Below are positions 17,015 through 26,785 of a stretch of 64,000 nucleotides of DNA, in pieces; within the stretch, counting starts at the first letter, position 1, and every line of letters begins with the position of its first letter. The DNA is taken from the NCBI RefSeq assembly GCF_000011085.1, contig NC_006394.1, forward strand, positions 62,001 to 126,000. The letters are read 5' to 3'. Under the pieces are notes generated by a model. It was given only the letters and a program-made list of their open reading frames with translations. It was not told where the DNA came from and did no database searches. Source of the stretch: Haloarcula marismortui ATCC 43049 (GTDB lineage Archaea > Halobacteriota > Halobacteria > Halobacteriales > Haloarculaceae). The translations under genes were made by a program, and so were the position numbers.

Positions 17015-17916
17015 TGATCAGAGAACATTCAGAATCCCATGACCGGAATTCGGAACGGTGGATTAGTCGACGCCGTCTTTTGGCTTCGTCTGGAACAGCC
17101 CTGCTTGCAGGAGTAGCAGGGTGTTCCGGAACCGATGGTCCCGGCAACCAGACTGAATCCCCAACAGGTTCGTCCTCTACGTCGCCGTCTACAGATTCGG
17201 TATTTGAGGAAATCAGCTTCGCGGGACCCAACCTTGTGGTGACGCTGGCTGATGATCACGATGTCGACCAACTCAATCTGATTGGTCCAGATGGTACTAC
17301 GTTCGAACAGTCAACCGTTGCACAGGGAGCTACAAGAGTCGAAATACAGATTGTCTTCAAGACTGGTGGGACGTACTCTGCCGGCGAGTACGAGTTAGTC
17401 GCCGTTTCGGGCGAGACATCTGAGTCGATGTCCCTGGAGCTTCGGCCCGATATCCAGATCGTCGATGTCGAACCGGAGTTCGATGAAGATGATGGCTACA
17501 GTAGCGGTCGGCTCTTTGTGACGGTCGAGAACGTCGGTACTGGTCCCTCTTGGGTGTATAATATTGGCTTCCGGAATGCGCCGTATCGGAACGCACCTGA
17601 GGTAATCGAAGGAGACGGCGTTGCTGATACCACGTTCGAGCGTCCGGAGGCGAGCGAAGAATTCCTCAGCCCCGGTACTGAACGGGAATTCCTGAAACAA
17701 CGGGGTGTTCTCGTCATCGATGACAACGACGATGTCTCATGTGAGAGTGATACTGCAGAATTAACCGTTGTTGTTCAGACCCCACACGGAGATATTGAGC
17801 AACCGATTCGGGCGGAACTGTCCGGTGGATACCACATCGACGATCAAGGCGCAATCCAACACCCGTGTAAAGACGTCCAGATTGAACTACTGGACGGGGG
17901 TGGAGACAATGCGTAG
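17014..17916 (+). CDS. Tat lipoprotein of the secretion module
   Basis: A 300-residue exported lipoprotein. The N-terminus carries SRRRLLASSGTALLAGVAGC, a Tat signal with lipobox Cys. A Ser/Thr-rich linker and two Ig-like beta-domains follow. The second contains VTVENVGTGPSWVYNIGF, similar to CARDB-type adhesion folds. The ATG overlaps the previous TAA by one base. It may play the part of a surface lipoprotein (VirB7-like position) in the transfer apparatus, by context only. Confidence 0.7.
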   Translation: MIREHSESHDRNSERWISRRRLLASSGTALLAGVAGCSGTDGPGNQTESPTGSSSTSPSTDSVFEEISFAGPNLVVTLADDHDVDQLNLIGPDGTTFEQSTVAQGATRVEIQIVFKTGGTYSAGEYELVAVSGETSESMSLELRPDIQIVDVEPEFDEDDGYSSGRLFVTVENVGTGPSWVYNIGFRNAPYRNAPEVIEGDGVADTTFERPEASEEFLSPGTEREFLKQRGVLVIDDNDDVSCESDTAELTVVVQTPHGDIEQPIRAELSGGYHIDDQGAIQHPCKDVQIELLDGGGDNA

Positions 17917-19282
17917 TCCCGTCCGATTCCTAGTTCGCTCTATCTTCGTCTTTTTCGGGCTACTGACTACGGGCACTGCTCCGGTTTTAGCTCAAAGTGA
18001 CGGAGGCAGCGATGGAGGTGCTCTTGGAGACATTATCATCAGCGCTATCCAAGAACTCCTTGAGATACTCTTCAGCCCTATAGAGACCGTCATAGAGAAT
18101 CACGGTGATGCAGTCTTGCGGACAGTGGTGGGTACTCCCCATCCAGATTCGGTGTTCAATCAGCCGACGAACGCAGCGTGGCCCGGAATTTATGACTACT
18201 ACTGGGAGATGATTATCCCGCTTTCGCTATCGCTGTACGGCCTCTCGATTGGAATCGTCATTTTCCTTGAATCGACGAGCCACTTGTTCAACGGATACCA
18301 TCGCTCGAAGCTCAAGAAACGCGCCTTCGCTGGACTGCTCGGTATCTTGTCGTGGTGGTGGATCTCAGCGCTATCGTTGCGGTTTATGGATGCATTGGCT
18401 GGGTTCCTCGTCCCCTCGGTGTCAGAAATCTCGCTATTCCAGACGCTGTCGTTCACTGGGATGGGCGTGCTCGGCACGGTCGTCGCTCTCTCAACGAATT
18501 TGCTCCTATTCGTGTTGATCGGCCTGATTTACCTAGCGAGACAACTGGCACTCTACCTATTTGTGTTCCTGATGCCACTACTCATTGTATTCTGGATCCC
18601 TGGCGTCGGGCCGTTCGCCCTAGTCTCGAAATTCATGAAGAAGTTGGCCGGGTTCTACGTCCCTTTCCTGTTTATGACGGTTCCAGTTGCTCTCCTGTTC
18701 CGTCTCGGGGACATCTTGGGGACGAGCTTCGGCCCCTCAGCCGGTGAGTTCGGGGCTTGGTTGACGGCACTCGTTATCCCGCTTCTCGCCGTTGCCTCTC
18801 CGTTTGTTTTGTTCTGGCAGGCCGGGGCGTTGTTCTTCATCGCCGACAGGGCGGCCAGGCATATGTCTGCTGAGAAGGCCCGTAGTCGGTTGTCTAGAGG
18901 GCGTGAACAAGTCCAATCGGCCAAACAGGGTGGGAGAAACTTCGTTCGAGGAGTGCGCGATGAGCCCGCAGTCAAGAGCGGTGGCCAATACGTCTTGAAC
19001 TCTGGTGATTCGAGAGCCCACTCTACCGGCCAACGACTCAATACGACTGGCTCTCGCCTCCGTGAAGCGATCACCGACGGCAGCGGTGGAGGGGGAGGAA
19101 ACAGCGGAGGCGGAAACCTCGGCGGCGGAAATGATGATTCTACGGCCGGCTCCACCACCAGCGAGGATAGTAGTGGGAACGACGGAGGCGAGGAATTCGA
19201 TCGAGACGATGCGTTCCGGGACCCCCAGACTCGGAACCGGAATCCAGATTCAGCAGATGACCCGCCACGCTATATCCACTAA
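17909..19282 (+). CDS. VirB6/TrbL-like polytopic membrane protein
   Basis: A 457-residue protein with a cleavable signal (about 1-28, ending VLAQSD), an amphipathic region, and then six or seven transmembrane helices (about 90-330). The soluble C-terminus ends in a glycine-rich and acidic low-complexity tail (from about 390). This is the VirB6/TrbL arrangement of type IV secretion channels. The ATG at 17909 overlaps the previous gene by eight bases. The next gene starts six bases after its stop. Assignment is by topology and synteny with the VirB4 gene. Confidence 0.65.
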   Translation: MRSPVRFLVRSIFVFFGLLTTGTAPVLAQSDGGSDGGALGDIIISAIQELLEILFSPIETVIENHGDAVLRTVVGTPHPDSVFNQPTNAAWPGIYDYYWEMIIPLSLSLYGLSIGIVIFLESTSHLFNGYHRSKLKKRAFAGLLGILSWWWISALSLRFMDALAGFLVPSVSEISLFQTLSFTGMGVLGTVVALSTNLLLFVLIGLIYLARQLALYLFVFLMPLLIVFWIPGVGPFALVSKFMKKLAGFYVPFLFMTVPVALLFRLGDILGTSFGPSAGEFGAWLTALVIPLLAVASPFVLFWQAGALFFIADRAARHMSAEKARSRLSRGREQVQSAKQGGRNFVRGVRDEPAVKSGGQYVLNSGDSRAHSTGQRLNTTGSRLREAITDGSGGGGGNSGGGNLGGGNDDSTAGSTTSEDSSGNDGGEEFDRDDAFRDPQTRNRNPDSADDPPRYIH

Positions 19283-19288
19283 CAACCC

Positions 19289-20302
19289 ATGAGCTCCGCA
19301 ACTGACCCCGCGAAACGAATTCCGAAGTCACTCGGTACCGACACCCAGTTCCTCGGGAAGTACTCGCTGACGGACCTCGCCGTCGCCGGTCTTCCCGGTG
19401 TACTGGTAGTCCTGGTGACGCAGGTCGTTATCCCACCGTCACTCACCGTTCGTGGCATTCCGGTGTCCGCCCTCACGATCCCCCTCGCAGCGATTGCGAT
19501 CGCCTTCGGTGGGCTGTTCGTCTACCTCACGCCCGGCTACACCAACAGTCTCGACTGGCTCGGTCTGTTCGTGAACTTCCACCGCAGCGAGACGGAGATC
19601 GCCCACGAGGAGGCGAAGGAGTACACTCACGTCGAGCGCGTCTACCCGCGACAAGACGCCATCGAGCGGACGGACCGGGCTCTTGTCGGAGCCGTTCAGG
19701 TGTCGCCACCGACGATGGCGCTCGCGACCGACGAGGAGTGGGCCCAGAAGGCGGAGGCCTTCCAGGACTTCGTCAATACGACCGTCGAGTTCCCGATCCA
19801 GATTTACTCGACGACGCAGGCGTTCCCCGCCGACGAGTACGTCGGGCGGTACGAAGACCGGTTGAGCGACCCGGACGTCAAATCGAACGAGAAACTCCAG
19901 GCGCTCATCGAACACTACGTCGACTGGTACGACCGGGAGCTGGCGCAGCGTCAGATGACCATTCGCGACCACTACGTCCTGATTCCGGTACGACCTGAGG
20001 AGGTCCGATACGAACGGGCCAGCCTCCTCGAAAAGCTCGCTAGGATCCCCGTACTGGGCATCCTCATCCAGATTGTCACGGCGCCGCCGGAGGAGGAAGA
20101 GCGAGCCGCGATGCTCGAGGAACTGGACGAGCGGCGCCGGCGGGTCGAGCGCGGCCTCCGCGGCATCGAGGGGTGTGACACGCGCCCCGTTGATGCGGCC
20201 GAACTCACCCGCCTCATCGCGGAATACTGGACCGGCACGGAAATCGAGTACGGCGACCCCGAACAGGTGCTTCGAACGTCCCCCGTCATCAACAAGTCAT
20301 GA
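19289..20302 (+). CDS. VirB3/PrgI-like membrane protein fused to a VirB4 N-terminal-like region
   Basis: A 337-residue protein. Residues about 1-85 hold IPKSLGTDTQFLGKYSLTDL and two adjacent helices, as in VirB3/PrgI proteins. The rest resembles the N-terminal domain of VirB4 (substrate-side region with FVNTTVEFPIQIYSTTQAF and HYVLIPVRPEEV). Its stop overlaps the start of the VirB4 ATPase gene (ATGA at 20299-20302), suggesting a split and tightly coupled VirB3-VirB4 pair. The family call is inferred from topology and position. Confidence 0.65.
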   Translation: MSSATDPAKRIPKSLGTDTQFLGKYSLTDLAVAGLPGVLVVLVTQVVIPPSLTVRGIPVSALTIPLAAIAIAFGGLFVYLTPGYTNSLDWLGLFVNFHRSETEIAHEEAKEYTHVERVYPRQDAIERTDRALVGAVQVSPPTMALATDEEWAQKAEAFQDFVNTTVEFPIQIYSTTQAFPADEYVGRYEDRLSDPDVKSNEKLQALIEHYVDWYDRELAQRQMTIRDHYVLIPVRPEEVRYERASLLEKLARIPVLGILIQIVTAPPEEEERAAMLEELDERRRRVERGLRGIEGCDTRPVDAAELTRLIAEYWTGTEIEYGDPEQVLRTSPVINKS

Positions 20303-22383
20303 TTGGAAACCTGCTGCCCTTCACCGGCTCGGATAGTTCAGAAACTGACGACGAGGCGACCGCAGACGAGGCCCCCGACGAAGAGGGGGAAGATGCTGAA
20401 TCACAGTTTACCGTGGACTACGAGGCCGACGGTGAGGCAGTCGACGGCATCCCCGAGATCCATCAGACCGTCGTCTCGCCGTCGAGTATCGAGCGAACGC
20501 CCAGCGCCCTCCGGACTGACACCCAGTGGGCGCAGAGTCTGTGGGTCGGTGAGTATCCCGATGCTCCGATGGATGGCTTCCTCGAAAAACTGTACGCGGC
20601 CGCCGAGACCCAACAGACAGATGTCAGCATCCACATCGATCCTCGTGATACGCGAGAGACGTTGGATTCGCTGGAGAACAAGATCGAGGACCTCGAAGCC
20701 GACTACGAGTACCTGACCGAGAAGCATCGTGCGAGCGCCCGGGGCGTCGAGAAAGACCTCGAGGACCACCAGGAGATGTACGACGTCCTTCGGAACACGA
20801 CGATGCAGGCGTTCGACGTCTCGATGTATCTCACGGTCAGGGGCAACGATCGCGAGAACATCGACGCCGAGTCGGTGTCGACGACAGCCCGACAAGCGCC
20901 TGCGAATCTGACGCCGGTGACGCCCCGGTGGTCACAGCTGAAGACGTTCACCTCAGCGAGCCCGATCGCCCTGGATCAGTTCAACGAGACGCTCGACAGC
21001 AAGACGCCGATGCTCGGCGGGGCAGTCGGCGCGATGTTCCCCTTCGTTTCCGGTGCGTTTGCGGAACCCGGTATCGAATACGGGACGTACGCGCTGAATT
21101 CGAGTCCACTCATCCTCGACCGATTCAAACGGCAAACCGGCTACTGTATGATGGTTATCGGCCGGCTCGGCGCAGGCAAATCCTTCGCGACGAAGCTCCG
21201 GCTCGTGCGGCGGGCGATGTTCGACGAGGATACGGTCGTCATTATGCTCGACCCGATGCGGGGGTTCGCCGGCGTCAACGAGGCGCTCGATGGCGAGCGG
21301 ATCACGGTCGGTGGCCGGCGGGGGCTGAACCCGCTGGAAATCAAACCGACGCCCGACCACGTCCTGCAGGAGGTCGACGACATCGACCCGTGGGGCGAGC
21401 AGATCAACTGGGTGATGACCTTCTTCGCGACGTTCTTCGAGCACGTCGCAGACCATCCACTCGGCGAGCGCAACCAGACGCTCCGGCGGGCCGTCCAAGA
21501 AGCCTACGAGAAGCGCGGGATCACCCGCGATCCAGAGACGCACACCCGGGACTCGCCCACCATCCACGACGTCATCACGGTCCTCGAAGAGATGGTCGAA
21601 GACCCCGAGGAGTACGGCTACGTCACGGATGGGGAGCAGGAAGCCGTCCAGTCCGATGCTCAGTCGCTACTCAAGGACCTCCGACCGTCATTCCGCGAGG
21701 GCGGTGAACTCGAGAATCTGGCTCGCCCCTCCGAGTTCGACCTCGATTCGAAGGTCATCTACCTCGATCTCCACCAGGAGGAGGGGACCCGTGGCCGGGC
21801 GGAGACCAGCCTGATGATGCAGGTGCTGTTCAACAGCGTCTACGAGCGGGTCAAACAGACCGACAAGCGCGTCGTCTTCTGTATCGACGAGGCGCACTAC
21901 CTGATGAACGACGCCGTCTCGTTGGACTTCCTGGAGACAGCCGTCCGGCACAGCCGCCACTTCGATCTGAGCCTCGAATTCATCACGCAAACGGGGGGTG
22001 AATTCGCGCTGACGCCGGAGGCACGCACCATCGCGAACCTCTGTTCGTTGACCGTCCTCCACCGCGTCAATGAGGAGAAAGAGAAGATCGCCAAGTGGTT
22101 CGACCTCAGCGAGCGGCAGGTGAACTGGGTTACCTCCGCGAAGGCCGGGGAAGACGAGGACGGCTACTCTGAGGCGCTCGTCGGTATCGACCAGGAGGGA
22201 TGGTTCCCACTCCGAATTCGGGCAAGTGACTACGAGGCTCACGTTATCGACGGCGGCGCTGCGGACGTGGCCGAGCTTGAACCCGAGCCGACGACGAGCG
22301 TGACGAATCCAGATAGCCGACCCGCCGGAACGCGTGCCGACGGCGGTGAACCAACTAGCACTACCACTCAGGAGGATGACTGA
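20299..22383 (+). CDS. VirB4/TraC-type conjugation ATPase
   Basis: A 694-residue cytoplasmic ATPase expected to power type IV secretion. Walker A GRLGAGKS is at residues 288-295, and Walker B CIDEAHYLM is near 528-536. A downstream Gln-rich sensor region (FITQTGGEF) and an Arg-rich C-terminus follow, as in VirB4 proteins. An acidic linker lies at about 12-40 and a coiled-coil-like helix at about 115-160. It sits between a VirB3-like and a VirD4-like gene with overlaps on both sides. Confidence 0.88.
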   Translation: MIGNLLPFTGSDSSETDDEATADEAPDEEGEDAESQFTVDYEADGEAVDGIPEIHQTVVSPSSIERTPSALRTDTQWAQSLWVGEYPDAPMDGFLEKLYAAAETQQTDVSIHIDPRDTRETLDSLENKIEDLEADYEYLTEKHRASARGVEKDLEDHQEMYDVLRNTTMQAFDVSMYLTVRGNDRENIDAESVSTTARQAPANLTPVTPRWSQLKTFTSASPIALDQFNETLDSKTPMLGGAVGAMFPFVSGAFAEPGIEYGTYALNSSPLILDRFKRQTGYCMMVIGRLGAGKSFATKLRLVRRAMFDEDTVVIMLDPMRGFAGVNEALDGERITVGGRRGLNPLEIKPTPDHVLQEVDDIDPWGEQINWVMTFFATFFEHVADHPLGERNQTLRRAVQEAYEKRGITRDPETHTRDSPTIHDVITVLEEMVEDPEEYGYVTDGEQEAVQSDAQSLLKDLRPSFREGGELENLARPSEFDLDSKVIYLDLHQEEGTRGRAETSLMMQVLFNSVYERVKQTDKRVVFCIDEAHYLMNDAVSLDFLETAVRHSRHFDLSLEFITQTGGEFALTPEARTIANLCSLTVLHRVNEEKEKIAKWFDLSERQVNWVTSAKAGEDEDGYSEALVGIDQEGWFPLRIRASDYEAHVIDGGAADVAELEPEPTTSVTNPDSRPAGTRADGGEPTSTTTQEDD

Positions 22384-25300
22384 ACAGACCCCGTCAGAAA
22401 TCCCGTCAGTGGCTAACGGCGACGAGTACATCCGGATCACTCCCTCCCGGAGCGATCTCGCGCCGGAGACCGTAGTCCGTCAACTGGCCGGCCTCCACGG
22501 CCTTGACGCTGGCAACGACGGACTTCTCGCAAGTATCGGTCCCTTCGGCGATCCGCCACCGGTGTTCGAGTTCCTCGCAGTGAGTGAGGGGGCAGACGAG
22601 CCGGTCGAGTTCTATTACGGGGCCGACCGCCGGTTAGATGCCTTCGAAGAACGCCTCCGGACGCTGTATCCTCCGACCGTCACGTTCGAGCGGGTCACCC
22701 TTGACTTGGAAACGAAGCTACTCCCATCGACAGCAGACCCGTCTCAGGACCACAGTGCCGGAGGTGACGATAGCCACGGAATGAACCCCAGGACAGCTGA
22801 GGAATTCTCCGGAGACCCGAATTCGGATTCAGAGCCCGTGACTCTCTTCGATTCGACGGGGCAGGAACCGGTCGGTGATGGCGGAAGTGTGCTGTCGGAG
22901 AGCACTATGTCGCAGGACGAGGACGAAGTCTTGTTCGAGGCCGATTCGAGTGACGAGTCCACAGCGGCTGGTCCGTCCGACTCCGAACTCGATGCCGATC
23001 ACCAGCCGGCTCATACGCAACCGACCGTCGATGAGACGACCCCACTCGGAATCAGTTGGCACGGGCAGGCTACCCGGCGGGAAGACTGGATGACGACACT
23101 ACCCCAATTCACGAATACGGAAGACGACGATGACGATCACGCTCGGGCCCCGCTCGCGTCACTCATCGATCAGCTGACCCGGGCCGAACACCCGATCGCG
23201 TTCCAGGTACTCTTTCAGCGGAAATCGGACTGGACGCACGAGGCACGAGAGCGCCAGCGGAAGCTCCGTGAAGGCGAAGACCGGGTCGTCGACTGGTTCT
23301 TCGGAGAACTCCTCGGAAACACAGAGAACGAACCACAGAGTCCGTCGAACACCGGGCGACAGCGTCGGTATCTCGACATCGGTGGGCGAGAGCGGGTCGA
23401 GGCTATCGACGAGAAGGAGCCACAGCACACGTTCACGGTGAATATGCGGGCACTTTCGCTCGTGACCTCCGACCGACAACGAGAGCGGGTTGACCATCGT
23501 CTCGATGATATCGGGTCGGTATTCGATCACCTGAACGGGCCGCACTATCGGCTCCGACCGAAGCGCATCCGCCGTGGGCTTCGAAAGGGGCGGCGAGCCA
23601 AGAAGCACGCCGACCGGGTACTCAACGCTACGTTGGCTACCAAGAGCGACTGGCGGAAGACCCGCCCCGATCTCGTCCTCGGGCCGGCTGAGTTGGCGAA
23701 CTTCGTGGTCGTTCCGCCGGCAACTGACCTCACGACCGAGGGCGGGCGGGGGTCCGACGCCGAACCCGAGAGCCGGACGCCCCTGCCACTCCCGGCGCAG
23801 GACCACATGGATGCGTTCACGGACGCCGGGATGGCGATCGGCCGCGGTCTTGGGGAAGACGGTACGCCCACGTCGGAGCCGATGCGGATTCCCCCGCATC
23901 TACTTCCGTTCCACGTCGGCCGGTTCGCGAAGAGCGGCGCCGGCAAATCGGTCGCGCTTGAAAACGACGCCCTCTCGCTGTACGACCAGACGAACGGGCC
24001 AGTGTTCATCATCGACTCCAAGGGCGGGAATTTCCCCGAGAACTATATGCGGGCTCACGCGAAGCGCTTCGGCACCGACGACCTCGAGGAGAACGTCCTC
24101 CACTTCTCGGTGCCCGACATCCTGCCTGGCTTCGCGTTCTTCGACATCACGCCGGCATTGGAGGACGGCGTCCGACGCGTCGACGCGATTCAGGACAAGG
24201 CCGACCACTACGAGGAGCTCATCAAGCTCGTGATGGGGCCGGAGCGGTACGAGGACGCCATCGCCTCGCCGACGCTCATCAAGTACCTCATCAAGGCGAT
24301 GTACGACGAGGAGTACGGCCTCGAAAACGGACACTTCCGGCAGGATACAAACTACTTCACCCACGACCAGTTTGAGCAGGCGGTGACCCAGTTCCACGCC
24401 GCCGGGCCACCAGATTCGACACCCGAAGATGCACCGCGAGCCAGCGACCCGCAGGTCGCCGAGAAACTGGAGCGACACCTGCGCTCGAACCCGGCGACGT
24501 TCTCGAACGTCGTGAGCGGCATCAGCAACCGGATGGACTACATCACGCAGGACGCCCATCTCCGGCGGATCTTCAACAATACCGAGTCACAGTTCGACTT
24601 CCGCGACCTCCTCGACGAGGACAAAGTAGTCATCTTCGACCTCGGCGATCTCCGCGACGAGGCCGCCCGTGTGATGACCGGCGTCATTCTGACGCAGCTC
24701 TACGATGCTGTCAAGCGTCGCGACGGCGACGAGCTGGCCCGCAAGCCAGACGACTACGTGGCGAACCTGCTCATCGACGAAGCGTCGTCGGTCGTCGTCT
24801 CTGATACGCTGACGACGCTGCTCGAAAAGGGGCGGGAGTTCCGGCTATCCATCGAACTCGTGACGCAGTTCCCTGAGCAGATGAAGGAGGCCGGCAACCG
24901 CGAGGTCTACCTGAACGTCCTGAACAACATCGGCAGTCCGCTCGTCGGGAAGATCGCCGTCGACGCCGACATCGCCGAGGCACTCTCACACGAGGCAATG
25001 GATCCCGTCGAGTTCAAGAATCGGATCAGTTCCCTCCCGCGTGGCGAGTGGATCGCACAGCTCCCGAGCCCAGAGTTCGGCGAAACCGGCCCCGACCCGT
25101 TCAGTATCGAACCCCTTCCGATTCCACCCGGTCATCCCGATAGCGAGCAGCCACTGACCGGGACGCAAGAAGAGCGATTCCAAGACGCCTTGGACGCCGT
25201 CCACGAGCATACCCGCGAGGAGTACGGGGTCGCCGGCGGGACGACCGTGGAGAGCCGTGACGCTGCGACTGACGTCGCTCTGGAGAACGCGGATGACCTA

Positions 25301-26746
25301 CCGTTGGAAGTCGCGATGGCCCGTGCGATTCGCGCCGTCCAGCTGTCGAACGACGTACGTGAGACGAACGGCTGGGTCTCCGTCGAGGACGTCGATGAGG
25401 AACTGCTCTCGCGCATCGAGGAAGACACCATCGAGGCGCAGGGCTACGAGACACTACCAGAAGTGAGGGAGGCGTCCTCGCTCATCGAGGTCGATCTCCC
25501 GGACGGTGGTTCGTCGGTGCAGTGTCGGCTCACAGACGAGGGTGAGCAAGCAGCCGCGCCCGACACGTCGACATCACCGACCGGCGGGGGCGAGCACCAC
25601 GATGCAGTCCTTGAAACGGTCGAGCAATCCCTCGCAACTGCGGGGTTCTCCGTGGAGGTCCTCGATCAGAACGGGGAGTCCCGCCCCGATGCCATCGCGA
25701 CGCATCCGGATCTCGACCGGGAGCTCCAGGTGGAGGTCGAAACCACCACCCACGTCCGGCCGGCGAAGGTCCTCACGAACCTCCGGAAGGCCCAGGAACA
25801 GGAGCGAATCCCGCTGTTCGTCGTCGCAGACCACGACGATCAGCCGGCTGACGAGATTGCCGACCGGCTTGCGAAAATCCTCAGCGAGCCGCGAAATCAG
25901 CTCTCCTCCGGGGAAACACGGCTGTATACGATGAACCACAACGTCACATTCAACGGTGGTGCGCGAGCCGCGGATGGAGTGACGGCCGTCCGACCGGCCA
26001 CTGGTGGTAGTCGCCACACCCGCTGGTTCGAGCGGGACGGTGCGTTCGTCCTCGAGGATAGTGCCGGAGACCAGCACGCCCGGATCGACTCCTTCGACGC
26101 TGTGTCGAAAGATCAGTTCCCGGCGACGTACAGCTACGACGCCGAGAGCGAGTCATACACCGTCTTTAGGCCGGGAGAACTTCCCGAGTCCTACGAGTCA
26201 CGTGAGGCGTTCGAAGCGGATTGGGTACCTGTCAAGCGCCCGTTCGTGCCCAGTACCGACCTACCCGTTCCGGAGTACACGGATGATTCGTATGCGATAG
26301 GTGTCATCGAGGATGAGCAGAATCTCGAGCTCTACACTCGAGACTCTGACGCGACCAAAGACCTTGCTGGGCTCATTGAGGCGATCGAAAACAATGAACT
26401 CCATCTGGCAGGTGTGGAGCCAGACGAACCTGCCGATAAGCAATCTATGAAGCAGGAAGACCACGAGAACGATCCGTTCGGCATCCAAGCATTCGTCCGC
26501 GATAGCATCGTTAAATCCGGCGACGGGGTCGTCGCGGTCGCTGAGGTCTACGATGCGTACGAGCAATATGCGACGGCCGAGGAGTACGAGGTGAAGCCAA
26601 AAAACCGGTTCACACGTACGCTTCGCGACCACGTTGCGTTCGAGCGTGACAAGAAGTGGTTGGACGGTCAGACGCGACGCTGTTACGTCGGAATCGAGCT
26701 GGACGACGCCGGCGACCAGGAGGAACCGAATGATGCCAGTGCGTAG
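22376..26746 (+). CDS. giant VirD4/TraG-like coupling ATPase with extra C-terminal domains
   Basis: A 1456-residue protein. The N-terminal 430 residues hold an acidic disordered insert (about 120-230). The ATPase core has Walker A KSGAGKS at about 519-525 and Walker B LLIDEAS near 798-804, as in VirD4/TraG/HerA-like DNA pumps. Beyond about 1080 lies a nuclease-fold-like block (RPDAIA...LQVEVETTTHVRPAK) reminiscent of PD-(D/E)XK proteins. The final ~90 residues look like a primase-associated winged helix (VYDAYEQYA...FTRTLRDH). It overlaps VirB4 by eight bases, with a GGAGG site just before the ATG. Its role would be bringing DNA to the channel. Confidence 0.82.
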   Translation: MTEQTPSEIPSVANGDEYIRITPSRSDLAPETVVRQLAGLHGLDAGNDGLLASIGPFGDPPPVFEFLAVSEGADEPVEFYYGADRRLDAFEERLRTLYPPTVTFERVTLDLETKLLPSTADPSQDHSAGGDDSHGMNPRTAEEFSGDPNSDSEPVTLFDSTGQEPVGDGGSVLSESTMSQDEDEVLFEADSSDESTAAGPSDSELDADHQPAHTQPTVDETTPLGISWHGQATRREDWMTTLPQFTNTEDDDDDHARAPLASLIDQLTRAEHPIAFQVLFQRKSDWTHEARERQRKLREGEDRVVDWFFGELLGNTENEPQSPSNTGRQRRYLDIGGRERVEAIDEKEPQHTFTVNMRALSLVTSDRQRERVDHRLDDIGSVFDHLNGPHYRLRPKRIRRGLRKGRRAKKHADRVLNATLATKSDWRKTRPDLVLGPAELANFVVVPPATDLTTEGGRGSDAEPESRTPLPLPAQDHMDAFTDAGMAIGRGLGEDGTPTSEPMRIPPHLLPFHVGRFAKSGAGKSVALENDALSLYDQTNGPVFIIDSKGGNFPENYMRAHAKRFGTDDLEENVLHFSVPDILPGFAFFDITPALEDGVRRVDAIQDKADHYEELIKLVMGPERYEDAIASPTLIKYLIKAMYDEEYGLENGHFRQDTNYFTHDQFEQAVTQFHAAGPPDSTPEDAPRASDPQVAEKLERHLRSNPATFSNVVSGISNRMDYITQDAHLRRIFNNTESQFDFRDLLDEDKVVIFDLGDLRDEAARVMTGVILTQLYDAVKRRDGDELARKPDDYVANLLIDEASSVVVSDTLTTLLEKGREFRLSIELVTQFPEQMKEAGNREVYLNVLNNIGSPLVGKIAVDADIAEALSHEAMDPVEFKNRISSLPRGEWIAQLPSPEFGETGPDPFSIEPLPIPPGHPDSEQPLTGTQEERFQDALDAVHEHTREEYGVAGGTTVESRDAATDVALENADDLPLEVAMARAIRAVQLSNDVRETNGWVSVEDVDEELLSRIEEDTIEAQGYETLPEVREASSLIEVDLPDGGSSVQCRLTDEGEQAAAPDTSTSPTGGGEHHDAVLETVEQSLATAGFSVEVLDQNGESRPDAIATHPDLDRELQVEVETTTHVRPAKVLTNLRKAQEQERIPLFVVADHDDQPADEIADRLAKILSEPRNQLSSGETRLYTMNHNVTFNGGARAADGVTAVRPATGGSRHTRWFERDGAFVLEDSAGDQHARIDSFDAVSKDQFPATYSYDAESESYTVFRPGELPESYESREAFEADWVPVKRPFVPSTDLPVPEYTDDSYAIGVIEDEQNLELYTRDSDATKDLAGLIEAIENNELHLAGVEPDEPADKQSMKQEDHENDPFGIQAFVRDSIVKSGDGVVAVAEVYDAYEQYATAEEYEVKPKNRFTRTLRDHVAFERDKKWLDGQTRRCYVGIELDDAGDQEEPNDASA

Positions 26747-26785
26747 TCGTTTCGCTCCCGCTCAGGAGGTGCAGGAGCACACGAA

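Noticed and set aside
20928-21707. Arg-rich open frame inside the VirB4 ATPase gene
   Set aside because: Very basic, low-complexity product in a halophile; it is an out-of-frame shadow of the ATPase.
23159-23899. Long minus-strand frame within the VirD4-like gene
   Set aside because: Composition and lack of motif indicate an antisense shadow.
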